Origin: Streptomyces composti
Lineage (GTDB): Bacteria; Actinomycetota; Actinomycetes; Streptomycetales; Streptomycetaceae
Length of the DNA stretch: 64,000 nucleotides
Assembly (NCBI RefSeq): GCF_012034205.1
Contig: NZ_JAATEM010000003.1
Coordinates: 186,001 to 250,000 of the forward strand
Reading direction: 5' to 3'
Positions 34,569 to 44,626 of this stretch are shown here, piece after piece. Made by a program: the position numbers and the translations under genes. Within the stretch, counting starts at the first letter, position 1; each line of letters starts with the position of its first letter. Below the pieces are notes generated by a model. The model ran no database searches. It was not told the origin of the DNA and saw only the letters and a list, made by a program, of their open reading frames with translations.

Positions 34569-35405
34569 ATGGGTATCCGCAAGTACAAGCCGACGACTCC
34601 GGGCCGTCGTGGCTCCAGCGTCGCCGACTTCGTCGAGGTCACGCGGTCCACGCCGGAGAAGTCGCTGGTCCGTCCCCTGCACAGCAAGGGCGGCCGTAAC
34701 AATTCCGGTCGTGTGACCGTCCGCCACCAGGGCGGCGGCCACAAGCGCGCCTACCGCGTGATCGACTTCCGTCGTCACGACAAGGACGGCGTGCCGGCGA
34801 AGGTCGCGCACATCGAGTACGACCCCAACCGCACCGCGCGCATCGCGCTCCTGCACTACGCGGACGGCGAGAAGCGCTACATCCTCGCGCCGCGTGGCCT
34901 GAACCAGGGCGACCGCGTGGAGAACGGCCCCGGGGCCGACATCAAGCCGGGCAACAACCTCGCCCTGCGCAACATCCCGGTCGGTACGACGCTGCACGCC
35001 ATCGAGCTGCGTCCCGGCGGCGGCGCCAAGTTCGCCCGCTCCGCCGGTGCCTCGGTGCAGCTGCTCGCGAAGGAGGGCTCCATGGCCCACCTGCGCATGC
35101 CGTCCGGCGAGATCCGCCTGGTCGACGTCCGCTGCCGCGCCACTGTCGGCGAGGTCGGCAACGCCGAGCAGAGCAACATCAACTGGGGCAAGGCCGGCCG
35201 CAAGCGGTGGCTGGGCGTTCGCCCGACCGTCCGCGGTGTCGTCATGAACCCGGTCGACCACCCGCACGGTGGTGGTGAGGGCCGCACCTCCGGTGGCCGC
35301 CACCCCGTGTCCCCGTGGGGCAAGAAGGAAGGCCGTACTCGTTCGCCCAAGAAGGCGTCGAACAAGTACATCGTCCGCCGCCGCAAGACGAACAAGAAGC
35401 GCTAA
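34569..35405 (+). CDS. rplB: 50S ribosomal protein L2
   Basis: This encodes 278 residues, [20 protein letters not shown] onward. [20 protein letters not shown] carries the conserved His near residue 230 close to the peptidyl transferase centre. Intersubunit bridges depend on L2. It follows rplW by 49 nt with GAGGACTGAGAG as ribosome site. Confidence 0.97.
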   Translation: MGIRKYKPTTPGRRGSSVADFVEVTRSTPEKSLVRPLHSKGGRNNSGRVTVRHQGGGHKRAYRVIDFRRHDKDGVPAKVAHIEYDPNRTARIALLHYADGEKRYILAPRGLNQGDRVENGPGADIKPGNNLALRNIPVGTTLHAIELRPGGGAKFARSAGASVQLLAKEGSMAHLRMPSGEIRLVDVRCRATVGEVGNAEQSNINWGKAGRKRWLGVRPTVRGVVMNPVDHPHGGGEGRTSGGRHPVSPWGKKEGRTRSPKKASNKYIVRRRKTNKKR

Positions 35406-35417
35406 GGACGGGTTGAG

Positions 35418-35699
35418 ATGCCTCGTAGCTTGAAGAAGGGACCCTTCGTCGACGACCACCTGATGAAGAAGGTGGACGCCCAGAACGAAGCCGGTACCAA
35501 GAACGTCATCAAGACCTGGTCCCGCCGCTCCATGATCGTCCCGGCGATGCTCGGCCACACGATCGCGGTGCACAACGGCAAGACCCACATCCCGGTGTTC
35601 ATCACCGAGTCGATGGTCGGCCACAAGCTCGGCGAGTTCTCGCCGACCCGCACCTTCCGGGGCCACGTCAAGGAAGACCGGAAGTCGAAGCGCCGCTAG
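35418..35699 (+). CDS. rpsS: 30S ribosomal protein S19
   Basis: This encodes 93 residues, full length. [19 protein letters not shown] and [20 protein letters not shown] are the S19 signature. It binds the 30S head near S13. It starts 12 nt after rplB. Confidence 0.97.
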   Translation: MPRSLKKGPFVDDHLMKKVDAQNEAGTKNVIKTWSRRSMIVPAMLGHTIAVHNGKTHIPVFITESMVGHKLGEFSPTRTFRGHVKEDRKSKRR

Positions 35700-35741
35700 G
35701 CGCGGATCGCAACAGACACGTAAGTAACTGGAAGGACAACC

Positions 35742-36089
35742 ATGGAAGCCAGGGCCCAGGCGCGGTACATCCGCGTCACGCCCATGAAGGCCCGCCGTGT
35801 GGTGGACCTCATCCGTGGCATGGACGCCACGGAGGCCCAGGCCGTCCTGCGATTCGCTCCGCAGGCAGCCTCGGTTCCGGTGGGCAAGGTGCTCGACAGC
35901 GCCATCGCCAACGCCGCGCACAACTACGACCACACCGACGTCGACAGCCTCTACATCTCCGAGGCCTACGTCGACGAGGGTCCGACCCTGAAGCGGTTCC
36001 GTCCGCGCGCCCAGGGCCGCGCCTACCGGATCCGCAAGCGGACCAGCCACATCACCGTGGTCGTCAGCAGCAAGGAAGGAACCCGGTAA
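35742..36089 (+). CDS. rplV: 50S ribosomal protein L22
   Basis: This encodes 115 residues. [19 protein letters not shown] opens the domain, and [20 protein letters not shown] forms the exit-tunnel hairpin. No deletion typical of macrolide resistance is seen in that loop. The stop overlaps the rpsC start by one base (TAATG). Confidence 0.97.
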   Translation: MEARAQARYIRVTPMKARRVVDLIRGMDATEAQAVLRFAPQAASVPVGKVLDSAIANAAHNYDHTDVDSLYISEAYVDEGPTLKRFRPRAQGRAYRIRKRTSHITVVVSSKEGTR

Positions 36090-36910
36090 TGGGCCAGAAG
36101 GTAAACCCGCACGGGTTCCGGCTCGGTGTCACGACCGACTTCAAGTCGCGTTGGTACGCCGACAAGCTGTACAAGGACTACGTCAAGGAAGACGTCGCCA
36201 TCCGCCGGATGATGACGTCCGGCATGGAGCGTGCCGGCATCTCCAAGGTCGAGATCGAGCGCACCCGCGACCGTGTGCGTGTGGACATCCACACCGCTCG
36301 TCCGGGCATCGTCATCGGCCGCCGTGGTGCCGAGGCCGACCGCATCCGCGGCGACCTCGAGAAGCTCACCGGCAAGCAGGTCCAGCTGAACATCCTCGAG
36401 GTCAAGAACCCCGAGACCGACGCTCAGCTGGTCGCGCAGGCCGTCGCCGAGCAGCTCTCCTCCCGCGTCTCCTTCCGCCGGGCCATGCGCAAGAGCATGC
36501 AGTCCGCGATGAAGGCCGGCGCCAAGGGCATCAAGATCCAGTGCGGTGGCCGCCTCGGCGGCGCCGAGATGTCCCGCTCGGAGTTCTACCGCGAGGGCCG
36601 CGTGCCCCTGCACACGCTCCGCGCGAACGTGGACTACGGCTTCTTCGAGGCCAGGACGACCTTCGGCCGCATCGGTGTGAAGGTCTGGATCTACAAGGGC
36701 GACGTCAAGAACATCGCCGAGGTCCGCGCCGAGAACGCTGCCGCCCGTGCGGGCAACCGCCCGGCCCGCGGCGGCTCCGACCGCCCGGCCCGTGGCCGCG
36801 GTGGCGAGCGGCGCGGTCGCAAGCCGCAGCAGCAGGCTCCGGCCGCCGAGGCCCCCAAGGCCGAGGCGCCCGCCGCCGCTCCGGCTGAGAGCACCGGAAC
36901 GGAGGCCTGA
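36089..36910 (+). CDS. rpsC: 30S ribosomal protein S3
   Basis: This encodes 273 residues, [20 protein letters not shown] onward. A KH domain ([19 protein letters not shown]) is followed by the S3 C-terminal domain ([15 protein letters not shown]), and a long Ala/Pro/Arg-rich tail from about residue 218 that is extended relative to E. coli. S3 and S4/S5 form the mRNA entry helicase. Coupled with rplV. Confidence 0.97.
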   Translation: MGQKVNPHGFRLGVTTDFKSRWYADKLYKDYVKEDVAIRRMMTSGMERAGISKVEIERTRDRVRVDIHTARPGIVIGRRGAEADRIRGDLEKLTGKQVQLNILEVKNPETDAQLVAQAVAEQLSSRVSFRRAMRKSMQSAMKAGAKGIKIQCGGRLGGAEMSRSEFYREGRVPLHTLRANVDYGFFEARTTFGRIGVKVWIYKGDVKNIAEVRAENAAARAGNRPARGGSDRPARGRGGERRGRKPQQQAPAAEAPKAEAPAAAPAESTGTEA

Positions 36911-36915
36911 CCGAC

Positions 36916-37335
36916 ATGCTGATCCCCCGTAGGGTCAAGCACCGCAAGCAGCACCACCCCAAGCGCACCGGCCTGTCCAAGGGTGGCACGCAGGTTGCGT
37001 TCGGCGAGTACGGCATCCAGGCGCTGACCCCGGCCTATGTCACGAACCGCCAGATCGAGGCGGCTCGTATCGCCATGACCCGTCACATCAAGCGTGGCGG
37101 CAAGGTCTGGATCAACATCTACCCGGACCGCCCGCTCACCAAGAAGCCGGCCGAGACCCGCATGGGTTCCGGTAAGGGTTCTCCGGAGTGGTGGGTGGCC
37201 AACGTCAAGCCCGGACGCGTCATGTTCGAGCTGTCGTACCCCAACGAGAAGATCGCCCGTGAGGCGCTGACTCGTGCGGCCCACAAGCTGCCGATGAAGT
37301 GCCGGATCGTCAAGCGCGAGGCAGGTGAAGCGTGA
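36916..37335 (+). CDS. rplP: 50S ribosomal protein L16
   Basis: This encodes 139 residues, [19 protein letters not shown] onward. [20 protein letters not shown] and [20 protein letters not shown] are characteristic. L16 supports tRNA binding at the A site and is an orthosomycin target. It begins 5 nt after rpsC. Confidence 0.97.
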   Translation: MLIPRRVKHRKQHHPKRTGLSKGGTQVAFGEYGIQALTPAYVTNRQIEAARIAMTRHIKRGGKVWINIYPDRPLTKKPAETRMGSGKGSPEWWVANVKPGRVMFELSYPNEKIAREALTRAAHKLPMKCRIVKREAGEA

Positions 37336-37559
37336 TGTCGGCCGGTACCAAGGCGTCCGAGCTGCGCGAGCTGGGCAACGAGGAGCTTCTCGCGAAGCTC
37401 CGCGAGGCCAAGGAAGAGCTGTTCAACCTCCGCTTCCAGGCGGCCACGGGTCAGCTCGAGAACCACGGCCGTCTCAAGGCGGTCCGCAAGGACATCGCCC
37501 GGATCTACACCCTCATGCGTGAGCGTGAGCTCGGCATCGAGACGGTGGAGAACGCCTGA
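37335..37559 (+). CDS. rpmC: 50S ribosomal protein L29
   Basis: This encodes 74 residues. The ATG overlaps the rplP stop by one base; an in-frame GTG three bases earlier is possible but [19 protein letters not shown] is the usual start. [20 protein letters not shown] is the L29 helix pair next to the tunnel exit. The stop overlaps rpsQ. Confidence 0.95.
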   Translation: MSAGTKASELRELGNEELLAKLREAKEELFNLRFQAATGQLENHGRLKAVRKDIARIYTLMRERELGIETVENA

Positions 37560-37843
37560 TGAGCGAGAGCAACGTGACTGAGAACAAGGAAGCACGCGGA
37601 TTCCGCAAGACCCGTGAGGGTCTGGTCGTCAGCGACAAGATGGACAAGACCGTCGTCGTCGCCGTCGAGGACCGCGTGAAGCACGCGCTGTACGGCAAGG
37701 TCATCCGCCGTACCAACAAGCTCAAGGCGCACGACGAGCAGAACGCCGCGGGTGTCGGCGACCGCGTTCTCCTGATGGAGACCCGGCCGCTGTCCGCGAC
37801 CAAGCGCTGGCGCGTCGTCGAGATCCTCGAGAAGGCCAAGTAA
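37559..37843 (+). CDS. rpsQ: 30S ribosomal protein S17
   Basis: This encodes 94 residues, ATG overlapping the rpmC stop. [20 protein letters not shown] is the OB-fold signature that binds 16S helices 11 and 20. As in E. coli it is the last S10-operon gene; two hairpins separate it from rplN. Confidence 0.96.
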   Translation: MSESNVTENKEARGFRKTREGLVVSDKMDKTVVVAVEDRVKHALYGKVIRRTNKLKAHDEQNAAGVGDRVLLMETRPLSATKRWRVVEILEKAK

Positions 37844-37844
37844 T

Positions 37845-37909
37845 TCCTGCGGGAAAACCGCAGGACAGTTCCGCCAGGCTCCGGGAGCCGCTCGCTGAGC
37901 GGCTCCCGG
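37845..37909 (+). terminator. Twin hairpins between rpsQ and rplN
   Basis: First stem TCCTGCGG/CCGCAGGA (37845-37865). Second, a perfect 13-bp stem CCGGGAGCCGCTC/GAGCGGCTCCCGG with loop GCT (37881-37909). No T-runs. They mark the S10/spc boundary and may reduce read-through. Confidence 0.7.
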
Positions 37910-37937
37910 GGAACCGGCAGACATTCAGGAGATAGAC

Positions 37938-38306
37938 GTGATCCAGCAGGAGTCGCGACTGCGTGTCGCCGACAACACGGGTGCGAAGGAGATCCTCTGC
38001 ATCCGTGTGCTCGGCGGCTCCGGTCGCCGCTACGCGGGTATCGGTGACGTCATTGTCGCCACCGTCAAGGACGCGATCCCCGGTGGCAACGTGAAGAAGG
38101 GTGACGTCGTCAAGGCGGTCATCGTTCGCACCGTCAAGGAGCGCCGCCGTCCGGACGGCTCGTACATCCGCTTCGACGAGAACGCCGCCGTCATCCTCAA
38201 GAACGACGGCGACCCTCGTGGCACCCGTATCTTCGGCCCCGTCGGCCGTGAGCTGCGCGAGAAGAAGTTCATGAAGATCATCTCCCTCGCGCCGGAGGTG
38301 CTGTGA
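37938..38306 (+). CDS. rplN: 50S ribosomal protein L14
   Basis: This encodes 122 residues, GTG start after [26 protein letters not shown] is the standard L14 opening, and [20 protein letters not shown] the closing motif. L14 contributes to an intersubunit bridge and binds the silencing factor RsfS. First gene of the spc operon. Confidence 0.97.
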   Translation: MIQQESRLRVADNTGAKEILCIRVLGGSGRRYAGIGDVIVATVKDAIPGGNVKKGDVVKAVIVRTVKERRRPDGSYIRFDENAAVILKNDGDPRGTRIFGPVGRELREKKFMKIISLAPEVL

Positions 38307-38308
38307 GC

Positions 38309-38632
38309 ATGAAGATCAAGAAGGGCGACCTGGTCCAGGTCATCACCGGCAAGGACAAGGGCAAGCAGGGCAAGGTCATTGCCGCTTACCCGCGCGAGCA
38401 GCGTGTCCTGGTCGAGGGTGTCAACCGGGTCAAGAAGCACACCAAGGCCGGTCCGACGGCTCGCGGTTCGCAGGCCGGTGGCATCGTGACCACCGAGGCG
38501 CCGATCCACGTGTCCAACGTCCAGCTTGTCGTCGAGAAGGACGGCAAGAAGGTCGTGACCCGCGTCGGCTACCGCTTCGACGAAGAGGGCAACAAGATCC
38601 GCGTTGCCAAGCGGACGGGTGAGGACATCTGA
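38309..38632 (+). CDS. rplX: 50S ribosomal protein L24
   Basis: This encodes 107 residues from ATG ([19 protein letters not shown]), ten bases after GGAGG; an in-frame GTG at 38303 overlapping the rplN stop is an alternative. The KOW motif and [18 protein letters not shown] confirm L24, an assembly initiator. It overlaps rplE by one base. Confidence 0.96.
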   Translation: MKIKKGDLVQVITGKDKGKQGKVIAAYPREQRVLVEGVNRVKKHTKAGPTARGSQAGGIVTTEAPIHVSNVQLVVEKDGKKVVTRVGYRFDEEGNKIRVAKRTGEDI

Positions 38633-39189
38633 TGACGACCACCACCACTCCGCGCCTGAAGACGAAGTACCGCGAGGAGATCGTCGGCAAGCTGCGTGAC
38701 GAGTTCAAGTACGAGAACGTCATGCAGGTGCCGGGCCTCGTCAAGATCGTGGTCAACATGGGTGTGGGCGACGCCGCCCGCGACTCCAAGCTGATCGAGG
38801 GCGCCATCCGCGACCTCGCCACGATCACCGGTCAGAAGCCGGCCGTCACCAAGGCCCGCAAGTCCATCGCGCAGTTCAAGCTGCGTGAGGGACAGCCGAT
38901 CGGTGCCCACGTCACGCTCCGTGGCGACCGCATGTGGGAGTTCCTGGACCGCACCCTGTCGCTCGCGCTGCCGCGCATCCGCGACTTCCGCGGCCTGTCC
39001 CCCAAGCAGTTCGACGGCCGTGGCAACTACACCTTCGGTCTCACGGAGCAGGTCATGTTCCACGAGATCGACCAGGACAAGATCGACCGCGTCCGGGGTA
39101 TGGACATCACCGTGGTGACCACGGCGACCAACGACGAAGAGGGCCGTGCCCTTCTCCGTCACCTCGGCTTCCCGTTCAAGGAGGCGTGA
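38632..39189 (+). CDS. rplE: 50S ribosomal protein L5
   Basis: This encodes 185 residues, translationally coupled to rplX (TGATG). [20 protein letters not shown] and [20 protein letters not shown] are L5 signatures. It binds 5S rRNA and contacts the P-site tRNA. Confidence 0.97.
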   Translation: MTTTTTPRLKTKYREEIVGKLRDEFKYENVMQVPGLVKIVVNMGVGDAARDSKLIEGAIRDLATITGQKPAVTKARKSIAQFKLREGQPIGAHVTLRGDRMWEFLDRTLSLALPRIRDFRGLSPKQFDGRGNYTFGLTEQVMFHEIDQDKIDRVRGMDITVVTTATNDEEGRALLRHLGFPFKEA

Positions 39190-39194
39190 GCGAG

Positions 39195-39380
39195 ATGGCG
39201 AAGAAGGCTCTGATCGCAAAGGCTGCTCGCAAGCCCAAGTTCGGTGTGCGTGCGTACACCCGCTGCCAGCGCTGCGGCCGCCCGCACTCCGTGTACCGCA
39301 AGTTCGGCCTCTGCCGTGTGTGCCTTCGTGAGATGGCTCACCGCGGCGAGCTGCCGGGCGTGACCAAGAGTTCCTGGTAA
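39195..39380 (+). CDS. rpsN: 30S ribosomal protein S14, type Z (zinc)
   Basis: This encodes 61 residues, the short zinc form. [20 protein letters not shown] supplies four Cys ligands. Many streptomycetes also encode a zinc-free S14 elsewhere, used during zinc starvation, so this is the zinc-replete copy. Starts 5 nt after rplE. Confidence 0.96.
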   Translation: MAKKALIAKAARKPKFGVRAYTRCQRCGRPHSVYRKFGLCRVCLREMAHRGELPGVTKSSW

Positions 39381-39591
39381 TCCCGCTCATCAGGGATTTC
39401 AGGGCTCTCGGTAAGCAGAGGGTTCGCTCAGGGGCCCACCCCTTCATGGCTTAGGCTAGGAGGGTTGGGCGCCCTGACGCCCGTACGACTTACTACGCCG
39501 TAGGTCCACCGCGCCGCACCCGTCCCGTCTCGGATCGGGGAGAGGGATGGCGCACCAGGAAACCCCGGCGAGAGAGGCCGAAGGCCAATTC

Positions 39592-39990
39592 ATGACCATG
39601 ACTGATCCGATCGCAGACATGCTGACGCGTCTGCGGAACGCGAACGCGGCGTACCACGACTCGGTGTCGATGCCGCACTCCAAGATCAAGTCGCACATCG
39701 CGGAGATCCTCCAGCAGGAGGGCTTCATCACGGGCTGGCGCGTCGAGGACGCCGAGGTCGGCAAGAACCTCGTCATCGACCTGAAGTTCGGCCCGAACCG
39801 TGAGCGCTCCATCGCGGGCATCAAGCGGATCTCCAAGCCCGGTCTCCGGGTGTACGCGAAGTCCACCAACCTGCCGAAGGTGCTGGGCGGCCTGGGCGTG
39901 GCGATCATCTCCACGTCGCACGGGCTCCTCACCGACAAGCAGGCCGGCAAGAAGGGCGTGGGTGGGGAAGTCCTCGCCTACGTCTGGTAG
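39592..39990 (+). CDS. rpsH: 30S ribosomal protein S8
   Basis: This encodes 132 residues from [18 protein letters not shown], the normal S8 start. An in-frame ATG at 39547 has a better SD (GGGGAGAGGG) and would add 15 residues unlike S8, so the start is uncertain. [20 protein letters not shown] and the C-terminal GGEVLAYVW are family signatures. In E. coli S8 represses the spc operon. The 211-nt gap before it carries no other recognised gene. Confidence 0.94.
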   Translation: MTMTDPIADMLTRLRNANAAYHDSVSMPHSKIKSHIAEILQQEGFITGWRVEDAEVGKNLVIDLKFGPNRERSIAGIKRISKPGLRVYAKSTNLPKVLGGLGVAIISTSHGLLTDKQAGKKGVGGEVLAYVW

Positions 39991-40014
39991 CAGAAGGGAA
40001 CGGAGGAAACAGCT

Positions 40015-40554
40015 GTGTCGCGTATCGGCAAGCTCCCCATCGCGGTTCCCGCCGGCGTGGACGTCACCATCGACGGCCAGACGGTCACGGTCAAGGGCCC
40101 CAAGGGCACTCTGACCCACACCGTCGCGGCGCCGATCGAGATCGCCAAGGGTGAGGACGGCGTCATCAACGTCACCCGCCCCAACGACGAGCGTCAGAGC
40201 AAGGCCCTTCACGGCCTGTCCCGCACGCTGGTGGCGAACATGATCACCGGCGTGACCCAGGGTTACGTGAAGAAGCTCGAGATCAGCGGTGTCGGTTACC
40301 GCGTTGTCGCCAAGGGCTCGAACCTGGAGTTCTCCCTCGGCTACAGCCACCCGATCACGGTCGAGGCCCCCGAGGGCATCACCTTCAAGGTGGAGTCCCC
40401 GACCCGGTTCTCGGTCGAGGGCATCGACAAGCAGAAGGTCGGCGAGGTCGCGGCCAACATCCGCAAGCTGCGCAAGCCCGACCCGTACAAGGCCAAGGGC
40501 GTCAAGTACGAGGGCGAAGTCATCCGCCGCAAGGTCGGAAAGGCGGGTAAGTAA
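40015..40554 (+). CDS. rplF: 50S ribosomal protein L6
   Basis: This encodes 179 residues, GTG after [15 protein letters not shown] and [20 protein letters not shown] occur in the two repeated domains; [16 protein letters not shown] is the C-terminal tail. It sits near the sarcin-ricin loop. It follows rpsH by 24 nt. Confidence 0.97.
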   Translation: MSRIGKLPIAVPAGVDVTIDGQTVTVKGPKGTLTHTVAAPIEIAKGEDGVINVTRPNDERQSKALHGLSRTLVANMITGVTQGYVKKLEISGVGYRVVAKGSNLEFSLGYSHPITVEAPEGITFKVESPTRFSVEGIDKQKVGEVAANIRKLRKPDPYKAKGVKYEGEVIRRKVGKAGK

Positions 40555-40557
40555 GCC

Positions 40558-40941
40558 ATGGCATACGGGCAGAAGATCCTCAAGGGCGACGCCTACAAGC
40601 GTGCTGCTATCAAGCGTCGTCACATCCGGATCCGCAAGAAGGTCGCCGGCACCCCCGAGCGTCCTCGCCTGGTCGTGACTCGTTCCAACCGCCACATCGT
40701 GGCGCAGGTGATCGACGACCTGAAGGGGCACACCCTGGCGTCGGCGTCCTCCCTGGACGCTTCGATCCGTGGTGGCGAGGGCGACAAGTCCGCGCAGGCC
40801 AAGCAGGTCGGCGCCCTGGTCGCCGAGCGTGCCAAGGCCGCCGGTGTCGAGGCCGTCGTGTTCGACCGTGGTGGCAACCAGTACGCCGGGCGCATCGCCG
40901 CCCTGGCCGACGCCGCCCGCGAAGCCGGGCTCAAGTTCTGA
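40558..40941 (+). CDS. rplR: 50S ribosomal protein L18
   Basis: This encodes 127 residues. [20 protein letters not shown] and [20 protein letters not shown] are typical of L18, which brings 5S rRNA to the large subunit with L5. It starts 3 nt after rplF. Confidence 0.97.
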   Translation: MAYGQKILKGDAYKRAAIKRRHIRIRKKVAGTPERPRLVVTRSNRHIVAQVIDDLKGHTLASASSLDASIRGGEGDKSAQAKQVGALVAERAKAAGVEAVVFDRGGNQYAGRIAALADAAREAGLKF

Positions 40942-40977
40942 GCCGCTTGTAGCTAGCGGAAAGAGAGAGGTAATCCA

Positions 40978-41583
40978 ATGGCTGGACCCCAGCGCCGCGG
41001 AAGCGGTGCCGGTGGCGGCGAGCGGCGGGACCGGAAGGGCCGTGACGGCGGCGCTGCTGCCGCCGAGAAGACCGCGTACGTCGAGCGCGTCGTCGCGATC
41101 AACCGCGTCGCCAAGGTTGTGAAGGGTGGTCGTCGCTTCAGCTTCACCGCGCTGGTCGTGGTGGGCGACGGTGACGGCACCGTGGGTGTCGGATACGGCA
41201 AGGCCAAGGAGGTGCCGGCCGCCATCGCCAAGGGCGTTGAGGAGGCCAAGAAGCACTTCTTCAAGGTCCCCCGGATCCAGGGCACCATCCCGCACCCGAT
41301 CCAGGGTGAGAAGGCTGCCGGCGTCGTGCTGCTCAAGCCCGCGTCCCCGGGTACCGGTGTGATCGCCGGTGGTCCGGTGCGTGCCGTGCTCGAGTGCGCC
41401 GGTATCCACGACGTGCTGTCGAAGTCGCTCGGCTCCGACAACGCCATCAACATCGTGCACGCGACCGTGGACGCCCTGAAGGGCCTGCAGCGTCCCGAGG
41501 AGATCGCGGCCCGCCGCGGTCTGCCGCTCGAGGACGTCGCTCCCGCGGCTCTGCTGCGTGCGCGTGCCGGGGTGGGTGCGTAA
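40978..41583 (+). CDS. rpsE: 30S ribosomal protein S5
   Basis: This encodes 201 residues with an N-terminal Gly/Arg-rich extension of about 30 residues before [39 protein letters not shown] and [19 protein letters not shown] follow. The loop linked to spectinomycin resistance has the ordinary sequence. S5 contributes to decoding fidelity and mRNA unwinding. Confidence 0.97.
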   Translation: MAGPQRRGSGAGGGERRDRKGRDGGAAAAEKTAYVERVVAINRVAKVVKGGRRFSFTALVVVGDGDGTVGVGYGKAKEVPAAIAKGVEEAKKHFFKVPRIQGTIPHPIQGEKAAGVVLLKPASPGTGVIAGGPVRAVLECAGIHDVLSKSLGSDNAINIVHATVDALKGLQRPEEIAARRGLPLEDVAPAALLRARAGVGA

Positions 41584-41585
41584 TC

Positions 41586-41768
41586 ATGGCGCAGCTGAAG
41601 ATCACGCAGGTCAAGTCCTACATCGGCAGCAAGCAGAACCACCGTGACACCCTGCGTTCCCTGGGCCTGAAGCGCCTGGGCGACGTGGTCGTCAAGGAGG
41701 ACCGCCCCGAGTTCCGCGGCATGGTGCACACCGTCCGCCACCTCGTGACGGTCGAGGAGGTCGACTGA
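41586..41768 (+). CDS. rpmD: 50S ribosomal protein L30
   Basis: This encodes 60 residues, [20 protein letters not shown] onward, full length. It begins 2 nt after rpsE and ends 2 nt before rplO. L30 is a small peripheral protein absent from some phyla but standard here. Confidence 0.96.
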   Translation: MAQLKITQVKSYIGSKQNHRDTLRSLGLKRLGDVVVKEDRPEFRGMVHTVRHLVTVEEVD

Positions 41769-41770
41769 TC

Positions 41771-42226
41771 ATGGCGGAGCAGAACCCGCTGAAGATCCAC
41801 AACCTCCGTCCCGCCCCGGGCGCCAAGACCGCCAAGACCCGTGTCGGTCGTGGTGAGGCGTCGAAGGGTAAGACGGCCGGTCGTGGTACGAAGGGTACGA
41901 AGGCCCGCTACCAGGTTCCGGAGCGCTTCGAGGGCGGCCAGATGCCGCTGCACATGCGCCTCCCGAAGCTGAAGGGCTTCAAGAATCCGTTCAAGACCGA
42001 GTACCAGGTGGTGAACCTCGACAAGCTGGCCGCCCTCTACCCCGAGGGTGGCGAGGTCACCGTCGAGGACCTGGTGGCCAAGGGTGCCGTTCGCAAGAAC
42101 GCGCTCGTCAAGGTGCTCGGCCAGGGCGAGATCTCCGTGGCGCTGCAGGTGACGGTCGACGCCGTCTCCGGCTCCGCCAAGGAGAAGATCACCGCCGCCG
42201 GCGGTACCGTCACCGAGCTCGTCTGA
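41771..42226 (+). CDS. rplO: 50S ribosomal protein L15
   Basis: This encodes 151 residues. Starts near [20 protein letters not shown] and contains [16 protein letters not shown] and [15 protein letters not shown], the extended RNA-binding N-terminus of L15. It is the last gene before a strong terminator, which separates the ribosomal spc genes from secY. Confidence 0.97.
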   Translation: MAEQNPLKIHNLRPAPGAKTAKTRVGRGEASKGKTAGRGTKGTKARYQVPERFEGGQMPLHMRLPKLKGFKNPFKTEYQVVNLDKLAALYPEGGEVTVEDLVAKGAVRKNALVKVLGQGEISVALQVTVDAVSGSAKEKITAAGGTVTELV

Positions 42227-42261
42227 ACCCATCAGGCGTCTTGATGACTTGAGCGATCCCG

Positions 42262-42295
42262 ACCGGGGATGCCCCACAAATGGGGCATCCCCGGT
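42262..42295 (+). terminator. Terminator of the spc operon
   Basis: A perfect 15-bp stem ACCGGGGATGCCCCA / TGGGGCATCCCCGGT with loop CAAA, 35 nt after the rplO stop. Confidence 0.85.
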
Positions 42296-42469
42296 TGGTC
42301 GTTCCTAGGGCGGCAGTCTCGCCGGTAAGGTGACCTGCACTGCCCACTTTTCCCGGGCGCCTCATGCGGGGCACTCGGGGCGGCAGTTGACCGTTACGTA
42401 TTCGTCCTTAGTCGGAATCTCAAGACCGTCACCCTTGACGCAGTTGCGCGGGGGGTCGCAGGAGGCACC

Positions 42470-43783
42470 GTGCTCACCGCGTTCGCCCGGGCGTTCAAGA
42501 CGCCCGACCTGCGCAAGAAGCTGCTCTTCACGCTCGGCATCATCGTGGTGTACCGGATCGGTACGCACATCCCGATCCCAGGTGTCGACTACCGCAACGT
42601 CCAGACCTGCCTCGACGCGGCCGAGGCCAACCAGGGCCTGTTCGGTCTGGTCAACATGTTCAGCGGTGGCGCGCTGCTCCAGATCACGATCTTCGCGCTG
42701 GGCATCATGCCGTACATCACGGCGAGCATCATCCTGCAGCTGCTGACCGTGGTGATCCCGCGCCTGGAAGCCCTGAAGAAGGAGGGCCAGGCCGGTACGG
42801 CGAAGATCACGCAGTACACGCGCTACCTGACGGTGGCGCTGGCCATCCTGCAGGGAACGGGTCTGGTGGCCACCGCCCGCAGCGGCGCCCTCTTCTCGGG
42901 CTGCCCGGTCGCCAACCAGATCGTCCCGGACCAGTCGATCTTCGTCACCATCACCATGGTCATCACCATGACCGCCGGTACCGCCCTGGTGATGTGGCTC
43001 GGTGAGCTGATCACCGACCGTGGCATCGGCAACGGCATGTCGATCCTGATGTTCATCTCGATCGCCGCGACCTTCCCTGCCTCCCTGTGGGCCATCAAGG
43101 AGCAGGGCAGCCTGGCCGACGGCTGGATCGAGTTCGGCACGGTCATGCTGGTCGGCTTCGTCATGGTCGGCCTGGTGGTCTTCGTGGAGCAGGCCCAGCG
43201 CCGCATCCCCGTCCAGTACGCCAAGCGCATGATCGGCCGCCGCTCCTACGGCGGTACGTCCACCTACATCCCGCTGAAGGTGAACCAGGCCGGTGTGATC
43301 CCGGTCATCTTCGCGTCGTCCCTGCTCTACATCCCGGCGCTGATCGCCCAGTTCTCGAGCGGCAACGCGGGCTGGAAGACCTGGATCGAGAAGAACCTGG
43401 TCGCGACGGATGCGCCCATCCACGTGACCCTGTACTTCCTGCTGATCGTCTTCTTCGCCTTCTTCTACGTGGCCATCTCCTTCAACCCCGAAGAAGTCGC
43501 CGACAACATGAAGAAGTATGGTGGCTTCATCCCGGGCATCCGGGCTGGCCGACCGACCGCTGAGTACCTGAGCTACGTACTCAACCGGATCACCTGGCCG
43601 GGTTCGCTGTACCTGGGCCTGATCGCTCTCGTGCCGACAATGGCGTTGGCTGGTTTTGGGGCAGACCAGAACTTCGTGTTCGGAGGGACCAGCATCCTGA
43701 TCATCGTGGGTGTGGGTCTCGAGACCGTGAAGCAGATCGAGAGCCAGCTCCAGCAGCGCAATTACGAAGGGTTCCTCCGCTGA
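42470..43783 (+). CDS. secY: Preprotein translocase subunit SecY
   Basis: This encodes 437 residues with about ten membrane segments. GTG follows AGGAGG at 5 nt. GIMPYITASIILQLLTVVIP (plug and TM2 region) and the cytoplasmic loop RRIPVQYAKRMIGRRSYGG are conserved. It forms the translocation channel with SecE and SecG. A TTGACC box (42387-42392) with TAGTCG (42109+300 region, about 42409-42414) is a possible promoter after the spc terminator. The stop overlaps adk. Confidence 0.96.
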   Translation: MLTAFARAFKTPDLRKKLLFTLGIIVVYRIGTHIPIPGVDYRNVQTCLDAAEANQGLFGLVNMFSGGALLQITIFALGIMPYITASIILQLLTVVIPRLEALKKEGQAGTAKITQYTRYLTVALAILQGTGLVATARSGALFSGCPVANQIVPDQSIFVTITMVITMTAGTALVMWLGELITDRGIGNGMSILMFISIAATFPASLWAIKEQGSLADGWIEFGTVMLVGFVMVGLVVFVEQAQRRIPVQYAKRMIGRRSYGGTSTYIPLKVNQAGVIPVIFASSLLYIPALIAQFSSGNAGWKTWIEKNLVATDAPIHVTLYFLLIVFFAFFYVAISFNPEEVADNMKKYGGFIPGIRAGRPTAEYLSYVLNRITWPGSLYLGLIALVPTMALAGFGADQNFVFGGTSILIIVGVGLETVKQIESQLQQRNYEGFLR

Positions 43784-44436
43784 TGCGAATCGTCCTCGTC
43801 GGGCCGCCGGGTGCTGGAAAGGGTACGCAGGCCACCCGCCTTGCCGAGAAGCTGCGCATCCCGCACATTTCCACCGGTGACCTGTTCCGGGCCAACATCA
43901 GCCGGCAGACCGAGCTGGGCAAGCTCGCGAAGTCCTATATGGACGCCGGCAACCTCGTTCCGGACGAGGTCACCATCGCCATGGCCAAGGACCGCATGGA
44001 ACAGCCCGACGCCGAGGGCGGCTTCCTGCTGGACGGCTTTCCCCGCAATGTGTCCCAGGCCGAAGCTCTGGACGAGCTGCTGAAGACCGAGAGCATCCAG
44101 CTGGACGCGGTCCTCGACCTGGAAGCCCCCGAGGACGAGGTCGTCAAGCGGATCGCCGGGCGGCGGATCTGCCGCAAGGACTCCAGCCATGTGTTCCACG
44201 TGTCGTACAGCCCGCCCGAGCAGGAGGGCGTGTGCGACGTGTGCGGCGGTGAGCTGTACCAGCGCGACGACGACACCGAGGAGACGGTGCGCACGCGCCT
44301 GGAGGTCTACCACACGCAGACCGAGCCGATCATCGACTACTACAAGGCGCAGGGCCTCGTGGTGACGATCTCGGCGCTCGGCGCGGTGGACGACGTCACC
44401 CGGCGCGCGCTGGAGGCGCTCAAGCGCGACAAGTAG
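43783..44436 (+). CDS. adk: Adenylate kinase
   Basis: This encodes 217 residues, ATG overlapping the secY stop (TGATG). GPPGAGKGTQA is the P-loop, ISTGDLFRANI the AMP site, and LLDGFPRN the core motif. The lid contains ICRKDSSHVFHV ... VCDVCGG, a Cys/His set consistent with a zinc-type lid. It equilibrates ATP, AMP and ADP in the cytoplasm. The secY-adk-map order is common in actinobacteria. Confidence 0.97.
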   Translation: MRIVLVGPPGAGKGTQATRLAEKLRIPHISTGDLFRANISRQTELGKLAKSYMDAGNLVPDEVTIAMAKDRMEQPDAEGGFLLDGFPRNVSQAEALDELLKTESIQLDAVLDLEAPEDEVVKRIAGRRICRKDSSHVFHVSYSPPEQEGVCDVCGGELYQRDDDTEETVRTRLEVYHTQTEPIIDYYKAQGLVVTISALGAVDDVTRRALEALKRDK

Positions 44437-44454
44437 AAACGCTCCGCGCTCGTT

Positions 44455-44489
44455 GCAGCCGCGGTCCGCTCACGGCGGGCCGCGGCTGC
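44455..44489 (+). terminator. Hairpin after adk
   Basis: GCAGCCGCGG pairs with CCGCGGCTGC and an inner CCGC/GCGG pairing is possible. It lies 18 nt after the adk stop and suggests that map has its own promoter in the remaining 137 nt. Confidence 0.65.
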
Positions 44490-44626
44490 GGCGTGGCGGG
44501 GGCGGGGCGCCCCGGAGCTGCCCCGGAGCGCCCGAAAGGGGCCGTGGACGCGGGCTTCGCCCGTCCGGGTGCCCGTATCGTTGATGACGACAGACTCTCC
44601 CCCGGTCCAGAAAGGCCGTAGTCCCC

